Positions 47,699 through 59,767 of a stretch of DNA of 64,000 nucleotides are shown in pieces (within the stretch, counting starts at the first letter, position 1; every line of letters begins with the position of its first letter). A program made the position numbers and the translations under genes. This stretch comes from Whalleya microplaca. Lineage: Eukaryota > Ascomycota > Sordariomycetes > Xylariales > Xylariaceae. Location: contig MU385744.1 of assembly GCA_022497155.1 (NCBI GenBank), forward strand, positions 62,001-126,000, read 5' to 3'. The notes under the pieces were generated by a model. That model worked only from the letters and a program-made list of their open reading frames with translations. It was not told the DNA's origin and ran no database searches.

Positions 47699-48715
47699 AT
47701 GGCTTCCGCCACCGACAACCATTCAGCGCCTGCTGTCGAGAAGGAGGCTGGTGTCGGCGCCCCTACTGGAGCAGATGTCAATGGCGCCACCGCCACCCAG
47801 CGATATGACTATGGTGGAAACCCGCTCCTTCACGCTCACACGGGAAACGAGCCTCGGTTTGCTGCCTTCGGTGGGGAGTTCCAACCCGGACTGTATAGGG
47901 CCACCACTTCGAGAAAACTAGCCAACCCAGCGCCGCTTGGTCTCTCAGCTTTCGCCCTGACCACTTTCGTGCTATCTCTCGTCAACGTTGGTGCCCGGGG
48001 TATCTCGGTCCCAAATGTCGCCCTGGCGCTTGCTTATGGCTACGGCGGTCTAGTGCAACTCCTTGCTGGCATGTGGTGAGTATTACTCTAATGAACGGCG
48101 CAAAATCTACAATACTGCGTCGCTATTGTCACGTATCTGCTGACTAACCAATGTCACAGGGAGATGGCAGTAGGCAATACTTTTGGTGCGACGGCGCTCT
48201 CTTCGTATGGAGGTTTCTGGATCTCGTACGCGATCCTCCTGACACCGGCCTTCCATGCCCTTGACAAATACGGCACGGCCGAGGAGGCGTCTGTGTTGGG
48301 ATTCTTCCTGACTGGCTGGTTTATTTTTACGTTTTTGTTGCTCATGTGCACTCTGCGATCGACTGTGATGTTCTTTTTGCTATTTTTCACGCTCGACCTT
48401 ACCTTCCTGATGCTGGCATGCTCCGAGTATGCTAAGGCGAACGGTGCTGCGGGCTCGGCCGTCACCCTCCAGCAGGCTGGCGGTGGTTTTGGGCTGCTTG
48501 CTGCGTTCCTGGCTTGGTATAACGCCTTTGCCGGTATGGCTGATTCTAGGTATGTACTAACCAGTGGTTCTACGGACCCTACAGTACTATTCGATATGAC
48601 AGCCGAGACTGACTTAAGTATAAGTAACTCGTTCTTCCTCATTCCTGTTTTCCACTTCCCATGGTCCGAGAAGGCCCGTGAGGATCGCGCAAAGACTGCC
48701 CGCGAGACAGTCTAA
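47699..48715 (+). CDS. GPR1/FUN34/YaaH family protein (acetate transporter AcpA/Ato-like)
   Basis: Plasma-membrane protein of the AceTr family, whose fungal members import acetate and related monocarboxylates. Three exons, 47699-48075, 48160-48549 and 48625-48715, give 285 aa; intron 1 has a CTGACTAACC branch site. After a hydrophilic N-terminus comes the family signature NPAPLGL (about residue 77), then six hydrophobic segments, including [36 protein letters not shown] and [17 protein letters not shown]. It ends [18 protein letters not shown]. Intron 2 is 75 nt, a multiple of three without a stop, so a retained-intron transcript would stay in frame and insert 25 residues in the last loop. 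The spliced form matches family members. Substrate is inferred. Confidence 0.93.
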
Positions 48716-50890
48716 GTCTTTCGGCGATTTATTTGGATTGGGCACGGTCTGTTTTTATGTCCAGTTGCGTGGAGCGAAAAAGCCAACGGCTTGCACCTTT
48801 CGGCATCTTCCCTCTGGGAGGCTGTGATTGATACCAAACGTGCAATACGAATACCCCAAGGGGGACTTAACTATATGAAGTCGAAAAGACGTTGGAATGA
48901 CTGAAATTCCTTCTCCGTTATGTACGACTATATTTAATGATGGATGAGTGGGTATGATTGTCGTGGCCATTACTAGGTTACTACACACTCCATAATAATC
49001 ACTATTGAACTCTTACCTACTTTATCACAGATGATGTGCACCTCTTTATTGAAGTGATACTGACTTATTACTAACCTGGTTTCCCCTAGCTGTGTCTCGT
49101 ATGCGAGGGACCTTCAAATTCATGTGCCGCCCTGGCAATGATAACAGTCAATGACCCCAGCACAGTGGTCTTTGCCGCTAGCTAACTTCTGATAAGCCAA
49201 CACGACAATCCTCCTAGCAATTATTCATTCTCACCTAAACTTGAGTTATATTCAAAGTGCTCCTATTGCGTACGAATGCGCAGTCCACTAAGCTAGTTGA
49301 TCCCTTGCATTCGAATGCAGCATACGCACATCCTGGACAAGAGAAGAAATTCCACGAATAGTAAAGCAACTTTGAGCTGTTACCAATTAGAGTAATACTG
49401 ATTACCAGAATGTCTGAATAAGGCTGAAAGACAGGCTCTAGGAACTGGACAAGCTTTACTCCGGCGTTTCATCACCCTTACTAGCGGGACTTTCATGTAA
49501 TAAAACCCCCGAGTCTAGACTCTGTAGCCCGACGCTTGATACTGCTAGGCTATGCTTGCGACTCCCGTAACGAGCATTGAATCGCGCATCGTCATCAATT
49601 TCAAGGAGTCCCCGACGGCAACTAATACGATGATCTGTATCATACATGCCCTAGAAAATTCTTTACATGCTCCGGAAAATCCTGTCTGGCGGGGCCCCGC
49701 GGCCTGGGGTTGTCTCCTTTGAAGTCTTAGGTGAGTGTTTCGCAATGAGTATTACAAATCTAGACCCTCAACATTTCTGTATATGGACTCTGAGTTCAAG
49801 CACCACGCCCTGAATTGATTCGGGGAGGGCTTCCCCCGTAATTAGCACACGTCACCCAGGCCAGGTTCTCTTGTTGAACTAAAAACGACTATAGCACGCT
49901 AAACGGTGTAGTATACCAGGTACAGCCTCGTGTCTCGTGTAGATCATCCAAGATTGCGAGCAGTACACAGCTTCAATAGCTTGTCTTACTATATCAAGTA
50001 GCCTTCATACCAAGGGCTTGTCAATACCCTCGTTGAAAATTTGTATTCTTCGTATCTCGTTATTATTGTAGCATTCCCCTTTCTAGACACTACGTCCAAC
50101 GGTTCAATTCAGGTACATGAACCTTTTCAATACGAGGTCTATTAGTGACGATAAGGTAGGCCCTAGTATGAAAATTAGAATACAATGATACTCTAGTCAT
50201 TATATGCAAGCCCATGCGATTTCCTTTGAAATACATACGTACGCATGATGGTGCAAGTCACTGATGTCCAATACTTACTAGAACAATATGATGAGGCCAG
50301 AGATCATAACATGTGTAGAATCCAAGTAAATTCTCGTGGGTATTAAGATATCCATTGTATAGAGTTATTTTACGTACAATAGTATAGACACTATAGTACA
50401 AGCATTACATAGCCTATGCAACTCAGTTCAGGGGTAATTACATGCATTTCTACCTAGCTGGGTACGGACCACAGCCTATTATACCTACCAGGGGATACAT
50501 AATTTGATCTGATAATGAACATATGTATTGATTATACATAAAGACTTGATCTCTGGGCCACATGTACGCAGTAGATATAGTGTAGGTATGGTGGGGGAAA
50601 TATAAATGAAGCCGATATAAACGAGACTTAGCGCTACTGGGGGTTTCACTGTCCCTTATCCCTCGATCTTAGTTGTCCCTGAAATTCTTGGTGGTGTTAA
50701 GGAAATGACATATTTAACCCCTCAGACCAAATACAGAAGCTATCGTAGCCCACAAAGGTGAAACTAAATATTAGATACAGTCCTCTTTGGCCGAGTGTCT
50801 CTACTCTCCGAGACAACAGAGCATACTGGAAAGCCAACTATGTATTTTAATAAGAGCTAACCGATTAGTTACTTGACAATGTATTTGTGC
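48716..50890. other. Convergent spacer, 2.2 kb
   Basis: Between the transporter and the AAA+ ATPase gene, which converge. Only short frames are present and no repeat or RNA gene is recognised. Confidence 0.55.
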
Positions 50891-53592
50891 TCAGTCATCA
50901 TATACGATGCTGCCCTCATCTTCTCCGAGCTCTACCTGATCGTCGTCGTCGTCCTCATCTAGCACCTGATCACCCCTCAGCCTGCGCCGGTGCAGGAAAT
51001 TCTTGAATCCTCGACTCATTCTCACCACAGAACGCAGGTGCTTATCCGTAACCGTGACCTTCTCGGCGCCGTCCTCGAGGGCCTCGGTCTCGGCGAGCGC
51101 GACGGCGGTCTGGAGGGCATTGCGGATCTCGCGGCCGTTCCAGCGCAGGCTCTGGACGTCGTGGCTGTCGTAGGCATACTCGCGCGTGGCAACGCTGACG
51201 TGGACTTTTCCGGCGCTGTCGCGCTCGAGACGCTCGAAGCTGTGCAGCCAGATCTTCTCGCGGTCTGCGTCGCTGAATGAGCGGTAGTGAAGCGCCACAT
51301 GGATGCGCGACGTGAAGGCCGCGTCGAACGTCTGCACGCGGTTCGTCGTCAGGAACAGCACCCCCCGGTAGTACTCGAGTGCCCGCAGGAAGATCGACAC
51401 GAGCCCGTTGCGCGCGATGTCCCGCGTCCGCCGCGCCTCCAGGTACACGTCTGCTTCGTCTAGAAGCACCATGGCACCGAAGCGCTCGCCTAGCTGGAGG
51501 AAGTATTCGAGATTCTTCTCCACCTGGTACGAGTTCATACTTAGGTCGCCGCTTGTGAGCGACAGAAGAGGGCGGTTGGTGAGCTCAGCAGCGCACTCTG
51601 CAGTGCACGTCTTGCCTGTATATTATTAGAACATTACTCTAAAACACTTCGAATGGTTTTAGTTGACTTACCGACTCCAGGAGAGCCATGGAGAAGGAAG
51701 ATTCTACCTTGACCCTTGTTTTTGACGAAGTCGTTTGGCCATGGGCTTACTTGGCCATCGGCACTGGCGAATTTGCCCACGAGAGCCTTGACAGTTAGCT
51801 TTACCTCATCATCGAGCACAAGATACTTGAACGCCTCCTTATCAAATTTCACGTCCTGGAGATATTCAACATTGAAGTGGCCCCAGCGTCGTTCGCCAAG
51901 GATGAAACCTGAGACAACTTTGGTCAAGACTAGGTAATATAGGTCATTGTCTGGCTCATCGTCTACCGTTGAGTCGAAATGCTCAAAGCCGGCAAAAGGG
52001 CCCGGGGTTTGGTTCGAACCCTCCTTTGTGCAGGCGCTGCAACCGCACCGAGGCGCGAAATAGGGTAAAATGTCTCTGGCTAGCGAAGGGCGATTCGGCG
52101 GAGGAGGAATCGACCCTCTACGACTTTGTCCTGGGCAGTCAATAGCGTATTGTGTATATCCCTCGCAGTCAACAATGACGCGGCCACTCATAGAACCGGT
52201 TGCGCTATTGGGATAGCTCAAGTTGCTGTTGGGATCCCTTTGGACTAGACTTCCTTCATAGGACATGTAGCTCGGTCCTTTGGAAAGTTCCCAGACTTTC
52301 TGACCGAGGCTAATCTGCTTCGTTGCAACATCCTCGGGAGCCATATCGCCATTTTCACCCCGGAAGAAGCAAGCTGGGACAATAGGGAGGTTTGTGATGG
52401 CCTCTTCTCCAGAGAAGACATCAATATAGAATGTGTACATCATCCGATTTAGCTTGTCCGGGTTATACGATATATTCCAGCATTGGACCTCGTACTGGTC
52501 ATCGTCGGTTTCGCTATCATACCGAATGCTATCGACGCTGGAAATGACGAAAGGAGTCCACCTATTGTCGTGTTTCGCGTAGACCACCTCGCCAGGCTTT
52601 AAGGCGATCCAGAGCATGTTGAAAGTAGCCGAGGGAGTGGTACTATGATGTCGATTCTCCTCTTCCCTAATTCTATCGCCTAGTGTCTTCTCAAGGAAAG
52701 CAAGGAGCACGTCGATGTGCTTGGCTGTGGTAAAAGCATATTCCTCGTCATGAGTCTCTGGTTGGTTGAACTTGTACCGATCAAGGGCGTTACGGTGGTG
52801 AACTAAGACATTGTAAGGTGCTTTGACCTTTACACTGTCGCCTAGGAAAGATGTTTGCGGATAGTACTCTACAACAGCATTGAGGGCATTGATGAGATGG
52901 ACGGAGTTAATGACCATGTAGGTATTTTCTACATTGGCAATCTTCATCTCGGGGTCTTCCTGCTTTGTTTTCCTGAAGTTGCTCGGGTTCCGGTAGGAGT
53001 AATCATTATACTGGTCATAGTCGAGGTCTCCGGACCACATAGGAGGGGGCGGTGGTGGACGAGGACCGCGACGAACTTGGCGATCCTTGGGGACAAGAGA
53101 GGTTGACACTTTGGTTATGATCTCCAGGATCGGCTTCTTTATTGAGAGTGATGTGTCATCCGTGTCATCGAGCTGAACATTGACAGGTTCAAGGCTGCGA
53201 CGGACTAAAGCTTGGTCAGCAAATACATGCTATCATATCAAAGCTTGACTTGATCTAGTAACGAGGTGGCTGAGGTTTATCTATTGGCAATAACTCGAGT
53301 ATGAGGGAGTATTGACCGTAGAACAGTCCTGATGTGGAAAAGTAGGATTGATGGACTGACCATCGACGATTTTTCCTCCCCATCCTTTGTACTGAAGAAC
53401 ATAGCAGACATCAGGGATCTCATCTGCATCAAGTTCCCTAGCGATATTGTCCCTGGCAGCTGACTTCGCAATGAAGGTTTTCAACCTCTCAATATTAGCC
53501 TCCTCATTGAATTTGAAGTCTACATTGGACTTGGCGTCTTTATAGGAGGGTCCGATCTCCTCAAAGCTTGCAATGGAACTATTGTCATCCAT
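50891..53592 (-). CDS. AAA+ ATPase with large N-terminal domain (fungal family)
   Basis: Three exons, 53361-53592, 51672-53204 and 50891-51615; 829 aa. The N-terminal ~480 residues form the extended non-catalytic domain typical of this large filamentous-fungal AAA group (PYNVLVHHRNALDRYKF, LWIALKPGEVVYA, QCWNISYNPDKLNRMMYTF). The single AAA module has Walker A GSPGVGKT at 584-591, interrupted by intron 2 inside the last glycine codon, and Walker B MVLLDEAD at 637-644. A sensor-1-like LTTNR and an arginine-containing AAFTSRIHVALHY follow. The C-terminus is acidic. The first donor (GTCAGT after residue 77) is my choice among several in-phase options, so about 15 residues there are uncertain. 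Function is unknown; related proteins are often called mitochondrial or vesicle-type ATPases without proof. Confidence 0.9.
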
Positions 53593-54487
53593 AGTGACTA
53601 ACGTATGCGCCTGGTATTGAGTGGGATAAAGATAGCAAGAGCACGAGTTATGAGGGAAAACAAGAGACAATAAAGATGAGAGAATGATAGAGACTTGGAC
53701 TTCGATGAAGACTAGGGCACTTTAAGAGCTTAATATCTATGATGGTTCGCCCGATTGTATAAACTGCCGAAGCTTAGTGTTACCTGGACCTAGTGAGGCA
53801 GCAGTGCCACAGGTTGCCTAGATATGCAGGCTAGAGCCAATGGCCGTATAGCCTGCCTAAAACTGCAGCCATAGTCACATCCTAAGCCTGCTTCATCGAC
53901 CGGACTGTCTTGTAAGGCTGACTTCCAGGTCCAATAGGCAGACACGAAATAGCGACCCTCCTGCCGGCAGCTTGCAAAGTCTCTAACGGGACCCTAGACG
54001 GAAAGGAAATGCGAAGGTTGAGGGTGTCTATCCTAGATTCCCGTGTCACAATTGAGGCTCTTACCCGCCCACTTGCCAAACAAAGATCGGGCCAACAAGC
54101 AGGTCAAGTGAGGCGAAGCATGCATTATTGATGCTCAATGATGAAGCCTCCCTTTTGATTTGTGGGGTAAACCGAAACATCGGGATACGCCGGAGATCAT
54201 CGATCTAGGTAGGCTGACCAGTACCCCAAATCAGATAGTAGTATTCTTAGATGCACCGTGCTAAAAGGCGTAAACTCATGGGTGAACCATAGTGCATGTC
54301 AATCTTCGCACTTGGTCTTGTAGTATAAGTACCTAGAACAGGCATCCTATCATGCAAAGTAAGCTGCAAGTATGCTGCACGTTCACTTGACGCGAGACGT
54401 AATTCGATATTTTACAAGTAGTATTCAAATTCGCATTGGCTATCGGATCCTCATCGCCTGCTTTGAGTGTGGCTCGAAACAAATGCC
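53593..54487. other. Spacer between AAA+ and carboxypeptidase genes
   Basis: Contains the AAA+ promoter and the 3' flank of the carboxypeptidase gene. No additional gene is supported. Confidence 0.55.
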
Positions 54488-56261
54488 TCAAGTAGGAAGC
54501 AATCCCTCCGCACCCATGATCTGCTTGAATATCTGTAATGAGGCCTCCGGTTCTATAGATACAGTTTAGTAAGTGTTCTGTTCACAATGGTCAACTGCAA
54601 GCTATACTCACGATAGAATGGTACGTTATGGCCAGCTTCGAAGATTCGCATGAAGCTGAAGTTGTTCAAGGACTTGTAGGTTCCCTTTTGGACGCCGTTT
54701 AGAGTGTATGGATCTAGTGTCCTCCTTGCGAATGCTTCCTGCTCTGCCCACTCGGTTGCGTCCGCCACCCGGAGCGTTCCCAGCCAATTGGAGACGTAAT
54801 CTGCATCGCCAGTCCATATCAGGACTTTAACGCCTGCTTGTACAACAGTCGAAAGTTCGCTCAGAAAAGAGCGACAATCTATCGTCGAGTTACTACATAA
54901 CTCCTTTTAGAACATGTGAAGGGCGTCTTACCGTCGCCAGTTTTATAGAAGCCTTCTGCTCCTCCATTGTCTGTATAATTCACTCTCGCCCCGAGAGCTT
55001 TCTGGACGTCCGGTCGTTGTAGATAAGCAACATGCGTTGTAGGCGGTCTGAGCCCCGAGAGCCGTACACTACAGTATCGAGGGTCAGTATTTACCGTTTC
55101 TTATATAGTTTGGTGAGCCTGCCTTAGCAGCTTTTGGTCCTAGGATATATCCAAAGAGGAAATTCTTGCTCCCAACGCAAGGCAGAAAAGGACAGGAAAT
55201 GGATAACGATGGTGCTCACTCGGCCAAGACGAAGTTAGGATTGGTGCTCATTGCCGCCGTCAACGGATACTCGATCTCTGTATAATACGTGTTGAAAGCG
55301 GCAACGCAAGCATCGACCGTGCCGGTAGCCGCACATTGGTCGAACGCGGGCTTACACTTTGCGTCGTAGTGGTCTAGGAGCTCATCGTGATAGGATTCGT
55401 TGATCAGCTGTCTGTAGGAATTGTTGTATGCGAATTCGATATTCGACTTCTCTTGGATGGCCGCATCGAACCAACCGTTGCTTATGCCCAGAGCGACCAA
55501 GTTGATTTCCGTACCATGGAGATCCCCTCGAGCGATTGCGTTGTTCTGATCCAAGAAGTGCTTCGCAAAACCGGGTCCGGTGTGACCGCCGTAGGACTCG
55601 GTGAAGATGCCAAAGTCACGGCTCTCATACTCGGGAAAACTGTCATAGAACGCCTGAAGGAGGTTCCATACGATAGGCGCCACTGTCTTGGTCGAGTTGA
55701 CGCTATTATCGCCAAACGAAAACCCGGACCCAATTGGTTGATCTACATACAGCATATTGGCGTATTCGTTGAAGCTGTACGGGTTCAACGACGGCGTTGT
55801 CTCATTGTTGACAAACCGGCAGGGACCGTTCTGCGTGAAAAGTCCATACTCGGAGGCGCCGCCGGGACCGCCCTCGAAATATGCAACGAGCGGCGCCTTT
55901 TGAGGGTTTTCACGAGCTTCGAAGAACCTTGTGAGCATGCTGTCAATACTCATTCCCTCGAAGCTCAGCACGTCACACGAACTCACCAAAACCACATATT
56001 CATATTAGCTCCCACTGAGAGATAACCCGAGTATTGGTTGACTCCTGGCGTCGTTTCACATATACCTGAGTTCTTAACGAAGGACATTTTAGAACCCGTG
56101 GCTCTATGTTCGAAAACATTGTAGTTGATACCATTTCGTTCCTCTATGTATCGCCTATTGAGAAGCCGTTGTGATGTTGGCCCAGCTGCAACCGAGACGG
56201 CCAGACATGCCGCAGTTGCCACCCTGAAAATTAACTGCAGCATTCTGGATGTTGTTTCCAT
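54488..56261 (-). CDS. Secreted serine carboxypeptidase (family S10)
   Basis: Removes C-terminal residues from peptides at acid pH. Five exons, 55987-56261, 55220-55927, 54932-55068, 54612-54878 and 54488-54552; 483 aa. A signal peptide spans about residues 1-26. GGPGGASEYGLF (111-122) is the oxyanion region, here with Ala where many members have Ser or Cys. The catalytic serine is S203 in TESYGG. The Asp region is GDADYVSNW (397-405), and the His is in EAGHNVPFY in exon 4. The last exon completes PEASLQIFKQIMGAEGLLP. The 151-nt third-from-last intron is longer than its neighbours, and a small in-phase insertion there cannot be excluded. It lies 1 kb downstream of an M28 peptidase in the same orientation. 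Confidence 0.93.
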
Positions 56262-57247
56262 CGACTCCGACGTAATTCACAACAGAGCGAAAGAAGCTAT
56301 CCAATAATCGCTATTTGAATAAACTTTGAAAATATTCGTATACTCAAATTAAGATCCATTGAATCCTACGCGGCACAGCCACCTCCTAGCGAGGTTAATA
56401 TTCGCTGGCATGAGTGATAAGAGGCGGCCATGGGGTGCAGAATGCTAATGAAATGGGGCAAAGCAAATACTTAAGTGCTGGTTATTTAATATTAGCAGAT
56501 TGAAGTACGGAACATTCCAAGATCCTGGTATCATTACCATATTGAAGAAAGCTGTAGCCTAACCTGGGGTGCACTGTCTAGAATGACAGGGTGGTAATGT
56601 ATGATATCGCCGTTTACTTTTTACCGTCACTACAAGTATCTCTTCTCGACGTGTAAATTCCTAAAAATTACTGATGCATTATATATCTTCTATGAGTAGA
56701 TGGTGTTTCGCACATGTATAAGTTTGAACCTTACACAGACATACGTATAATAGATCTGAGCTTATGCCACGAATGTGGGGCCATAACTATTCCGTTTATA
56801 TGTACACTGTAACTAGGTATGCATGTACATGTTGTATTCTAGGTAGTGGTGTCCTCGACCATATTCAATACACTGCGCTTCATACAACTACCACTTCTAC
56901 ATACAATATTCAATCATCATGCACTCTAAAGGAAATAATTGCTAATGGCACAGGAATATATAGTACGAGTGATACATATTTCATTTTGAGATCCAATAAC
57001 AAGAATCTCGGAACATATTCCAAGGTAATCAGGGAAGGTATCTGGTCAGTAAGACTGGTAATGAATTGACTTTATTGACTGTGCAAGTTCAACTTCGAGC
57101 TGTAGAAATCTAGTTTTAAGGACTGCTTTAGCAGCCACAATTTTGCATCCTAGCAAGTATTCTATGTATTATTGAAATCCGCAGCATAACCAAACCTTCG
57201 AAGACATTCTTATCCACGCTTCGACATAACTACCTTTCAACAGGTGT
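56262..57247. other. Spacer between S10 and M28 peptidase genes
   Basis: About 1 kb, fairly AT-rich. A plus frame at 56764-57069 has no recognisable features. It contains the promoter of the S10 gene. Confidence 0.55.
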
Positions 57248-59767
57248 TTACTCTATAGTCTTGGTAGCAACGTTGATGCAGCCATCAATAATCTCAACCC
57301 ACTTCGCCGCGTTCAAAAAGTCCTTATTATCGATACTCTCGACGAGCCCAGGGAACACAGCTAATATAGGGTTAGCAAGAACTAAAATATATCATAAGGA
57401 CCATTCATGCTTACCTCCTGCGTAACCAGTCCAGATGCCTGGTGCAAACACCACATGTTTGAACCAGGGTCGACCGTCTAAACCTCCCGGGAACAAGAAA
57501 GCACGCTCGATTCTCTTATACTGAGTGTTAGTGGTCCGAATAGCATGAAGCAGCTTCAATTTGCTGATCCACTTCCACCACGGGATGTGCTCATTAGCTT
57601 CCTCGGCCAGCTTCGCCGCCTTCGCATCAAGCTTGATGGCTGCCGACTTGAGGTTGCTTATAGATTTATATAGACGGGCTAGGGATTCCCCGAAGGCCTC
57701 CGGGTCGCCCTTGACCTCAGTACCGGCTGTGCGAGCTCTGAACTCAAAAATCTCTTCGTCAGTAACGAGCTCCGGTTGGGATGTCGCAAGTTTCGCCTCC
57801 ACTTTCTCGACATATGTTTTCAGGGCTGTAGCGTAGTCGGTAGCATTGAGGGCAATTAATGGCGTGTCAGCTATCTTCGCAGTGGCAAGGGCGAGAAGTT
57901 GGGCCATAGTCTTGTGGTAGACAAAGCCCGGATCACCAAACTCGCTCATCCAATGATAGCTGTCGTAATTGCTGTGGTATTGATAGATGGGGGACTTCTC
58001 CGATTGCCCGCCGAAGCCAAAGTCAAGGCTGGGAACGCCAGCAAAGTCCTGGAAAGCGGTAAAGTCGCTACCGCTACCCATGGTGCTAATATAGCCATCC
58101 CAGGTGTCTCGTACGGTCTGACCTTTGACTGTCTGGTTGGGCGACGGTACCAGAGCAGTCACCTCATAGAGTAGTTTATGCAACAATGGAGCCGCTGAGG
58201 CCTGGAATACTGGGCTTCGGACGCCTACATCAACGTTGATGTAGGCGACATTGGCAGCTGAGATCCACGGTAGGTATTCCTCTACCCATTCAGTACTACC
58301 AACAAGGCCATATTCTTCACCGTCCCAGCTAGCGAACACGATGGTTCGAAGAGGCTTCCAACCTTGTTCCAGAGCTTTACCGAAACTGCGAATTGCTTCG
58401 TTGATGACAGCAGATCCACTGTTTGGGTCCCCTGCACCGCCTGCAATCCATGCATCACGGTGGTTACCCACCACAATAACCTCGTCAGGGATGGTACCAT
58501 TTATGATGCCGATGACATCCCACTGAGGAGTTGTCGTATACTCCTGCTCATTGTAGAGATTAAGGACGACATCATCCGGCGAGGGGCCAATGTTGTAGTC
58601 GACCCCCTTGTATCCAAGGCCAGTGTTCTTAGTCCAGTACTCATTTAAATCTTTGGCTTTCAGGCCATGTCCATTGAGCGCCTTCAATATCGGTAGGGCG
58701 TCGACATAGGAGATGGGCAAAGACGGAATGCTTGGAATGAAATTGTCGACTGGATGTCGAGGTACACCGGGCTTGGAGGGGTAGCCAGGCGTTGTTGGAT
58801 CACCCGGTGCAATACTGAGGAACTGAACACTTCCACGCTGGACGCTTGAGGGGTGTCTGGCAGGGCCGTTTGGATAAGTATCATAGCCATTTTCAGCCGT
58901 AACTTCGCCGTCATCACCAGGGTCAGTGAATAGGACGGCACCAATCATGCCAAGCTCTTGGGCTCGCTTCACTTTCAGCCCTCGAAAGATGCCTCCATAT
59001 CGCGCAACAGCGATCTTGCCCTCGAGACTGACGTTGGCCTTGAGGAGATCCTCGAAGTCCAAGTAAGTGCCATAGTTTACGTAAACAAATGAGCCAGTGA
59101 CGTTACCGCTGGCCGAGTAGCCATGGAATGTCGGGATGCTGTCCTCTAGTTGAGTTGTCGGATCCTCCTCGAACGCATCCTCTTTCAGTGTCGCCTCGAA
59201 GGCTACTTTCCAAGCTCCGGCATCAACAGAGTCCGATTTGGATTTCTCCAGGAGAGCAAGTCGGTGGTCAACTGGGTAGTTGATGTACGTGTCATAAGCA
59301 ACAATATCCGACGCGATACCCCATTCATTCCATCGGTCCCGCGTCCACTCCGCCTACAGCACAAGATTAAGTATTTGTGATTCTATTGTCGCTCAGTGTC
59401 AACTTACCTGTGACAAGTTCTTGCCAGCTAAGTGGGGACCGGAAGTGTAATACTGGCTCCATTCCGCGGCTTTGAGGCCACTTGGGGTATCTAGAAGGAT
59501 GGCCTGAAGCTCTTCATAGGTGATACTTTTACTGCCGTGTCCAGGCCACTCAGGAACGCTGTCATGTGATGGTGCAAAGACGACGCAGACCAGAAAGGTG
59601 ATCAAGAGAGCAATCAGGGATGAGCCACGCGCGACAGTGCAAAAGCGGCGCACTATTTGGTGGGGGTAACGTCGGGGCACAGAACCGACGGTCACAGTGG
59701 TGATTAATGGTGTGGTTTCACTAGCCATTTTCTCATTGCGTCTGAGCTCAGACTCAGTCGGCTTCAT
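57248..59767 (-). CDS. M28 metallopeptidase, glutamate carboxypeptidase II / PSMA-like
   Basis: Type II membrane zinc peptidase related to human PSMA/NAALADase and yeast Tre1/Tre2. Three exons, 59408-59767, 57415-59353 and 57248-57360, both introns 54 nt; 803 aa from the first ATG, or 790 from MASETTPL. The transmembrane anchor is at about 49-66. A protease-associated domain (about 200-350) interrupts the sequence as in PSMA. Two-zinc ligands are visible: H418 in GNHRDAW, D429 in GAGDPNSG, E466-E467 in WDGEEYG, D495 in YINVDVG and a His in YHSNYDSYHW. The C-terminal helical TFR-like dimerisation domain follows and ends GLVESIDNKDF. All metal ligands are kept, so it is likely an active exopeptidase, unlike transferrin receptors. 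Confidence 0.95.
58222..58247. repeat. Perfect 26-bp palindrome inside the M28 gene
   Basis: The half CGCCTACATCAAC is followed immediately by its exact reverse complement, with AACGTT at the centre. On the coding strand it encodes AYINVDVG, which includes the zinc ligand D495. Confidence 0.95.

Noticed and set aside
52008..52024. GGTTCGAACCC resembling a tRNA B box
   Set aside because: It lies within the AAA+ coding exon and no A box or cloverleaf can be drawn around it.
55069..55219. A 24-nt extra exon inside the 151-nt carboxypeptidase intron
   Set aside because: It would keep the phase but needs a following intron of only 31 nt, below the size fungi normally splice.
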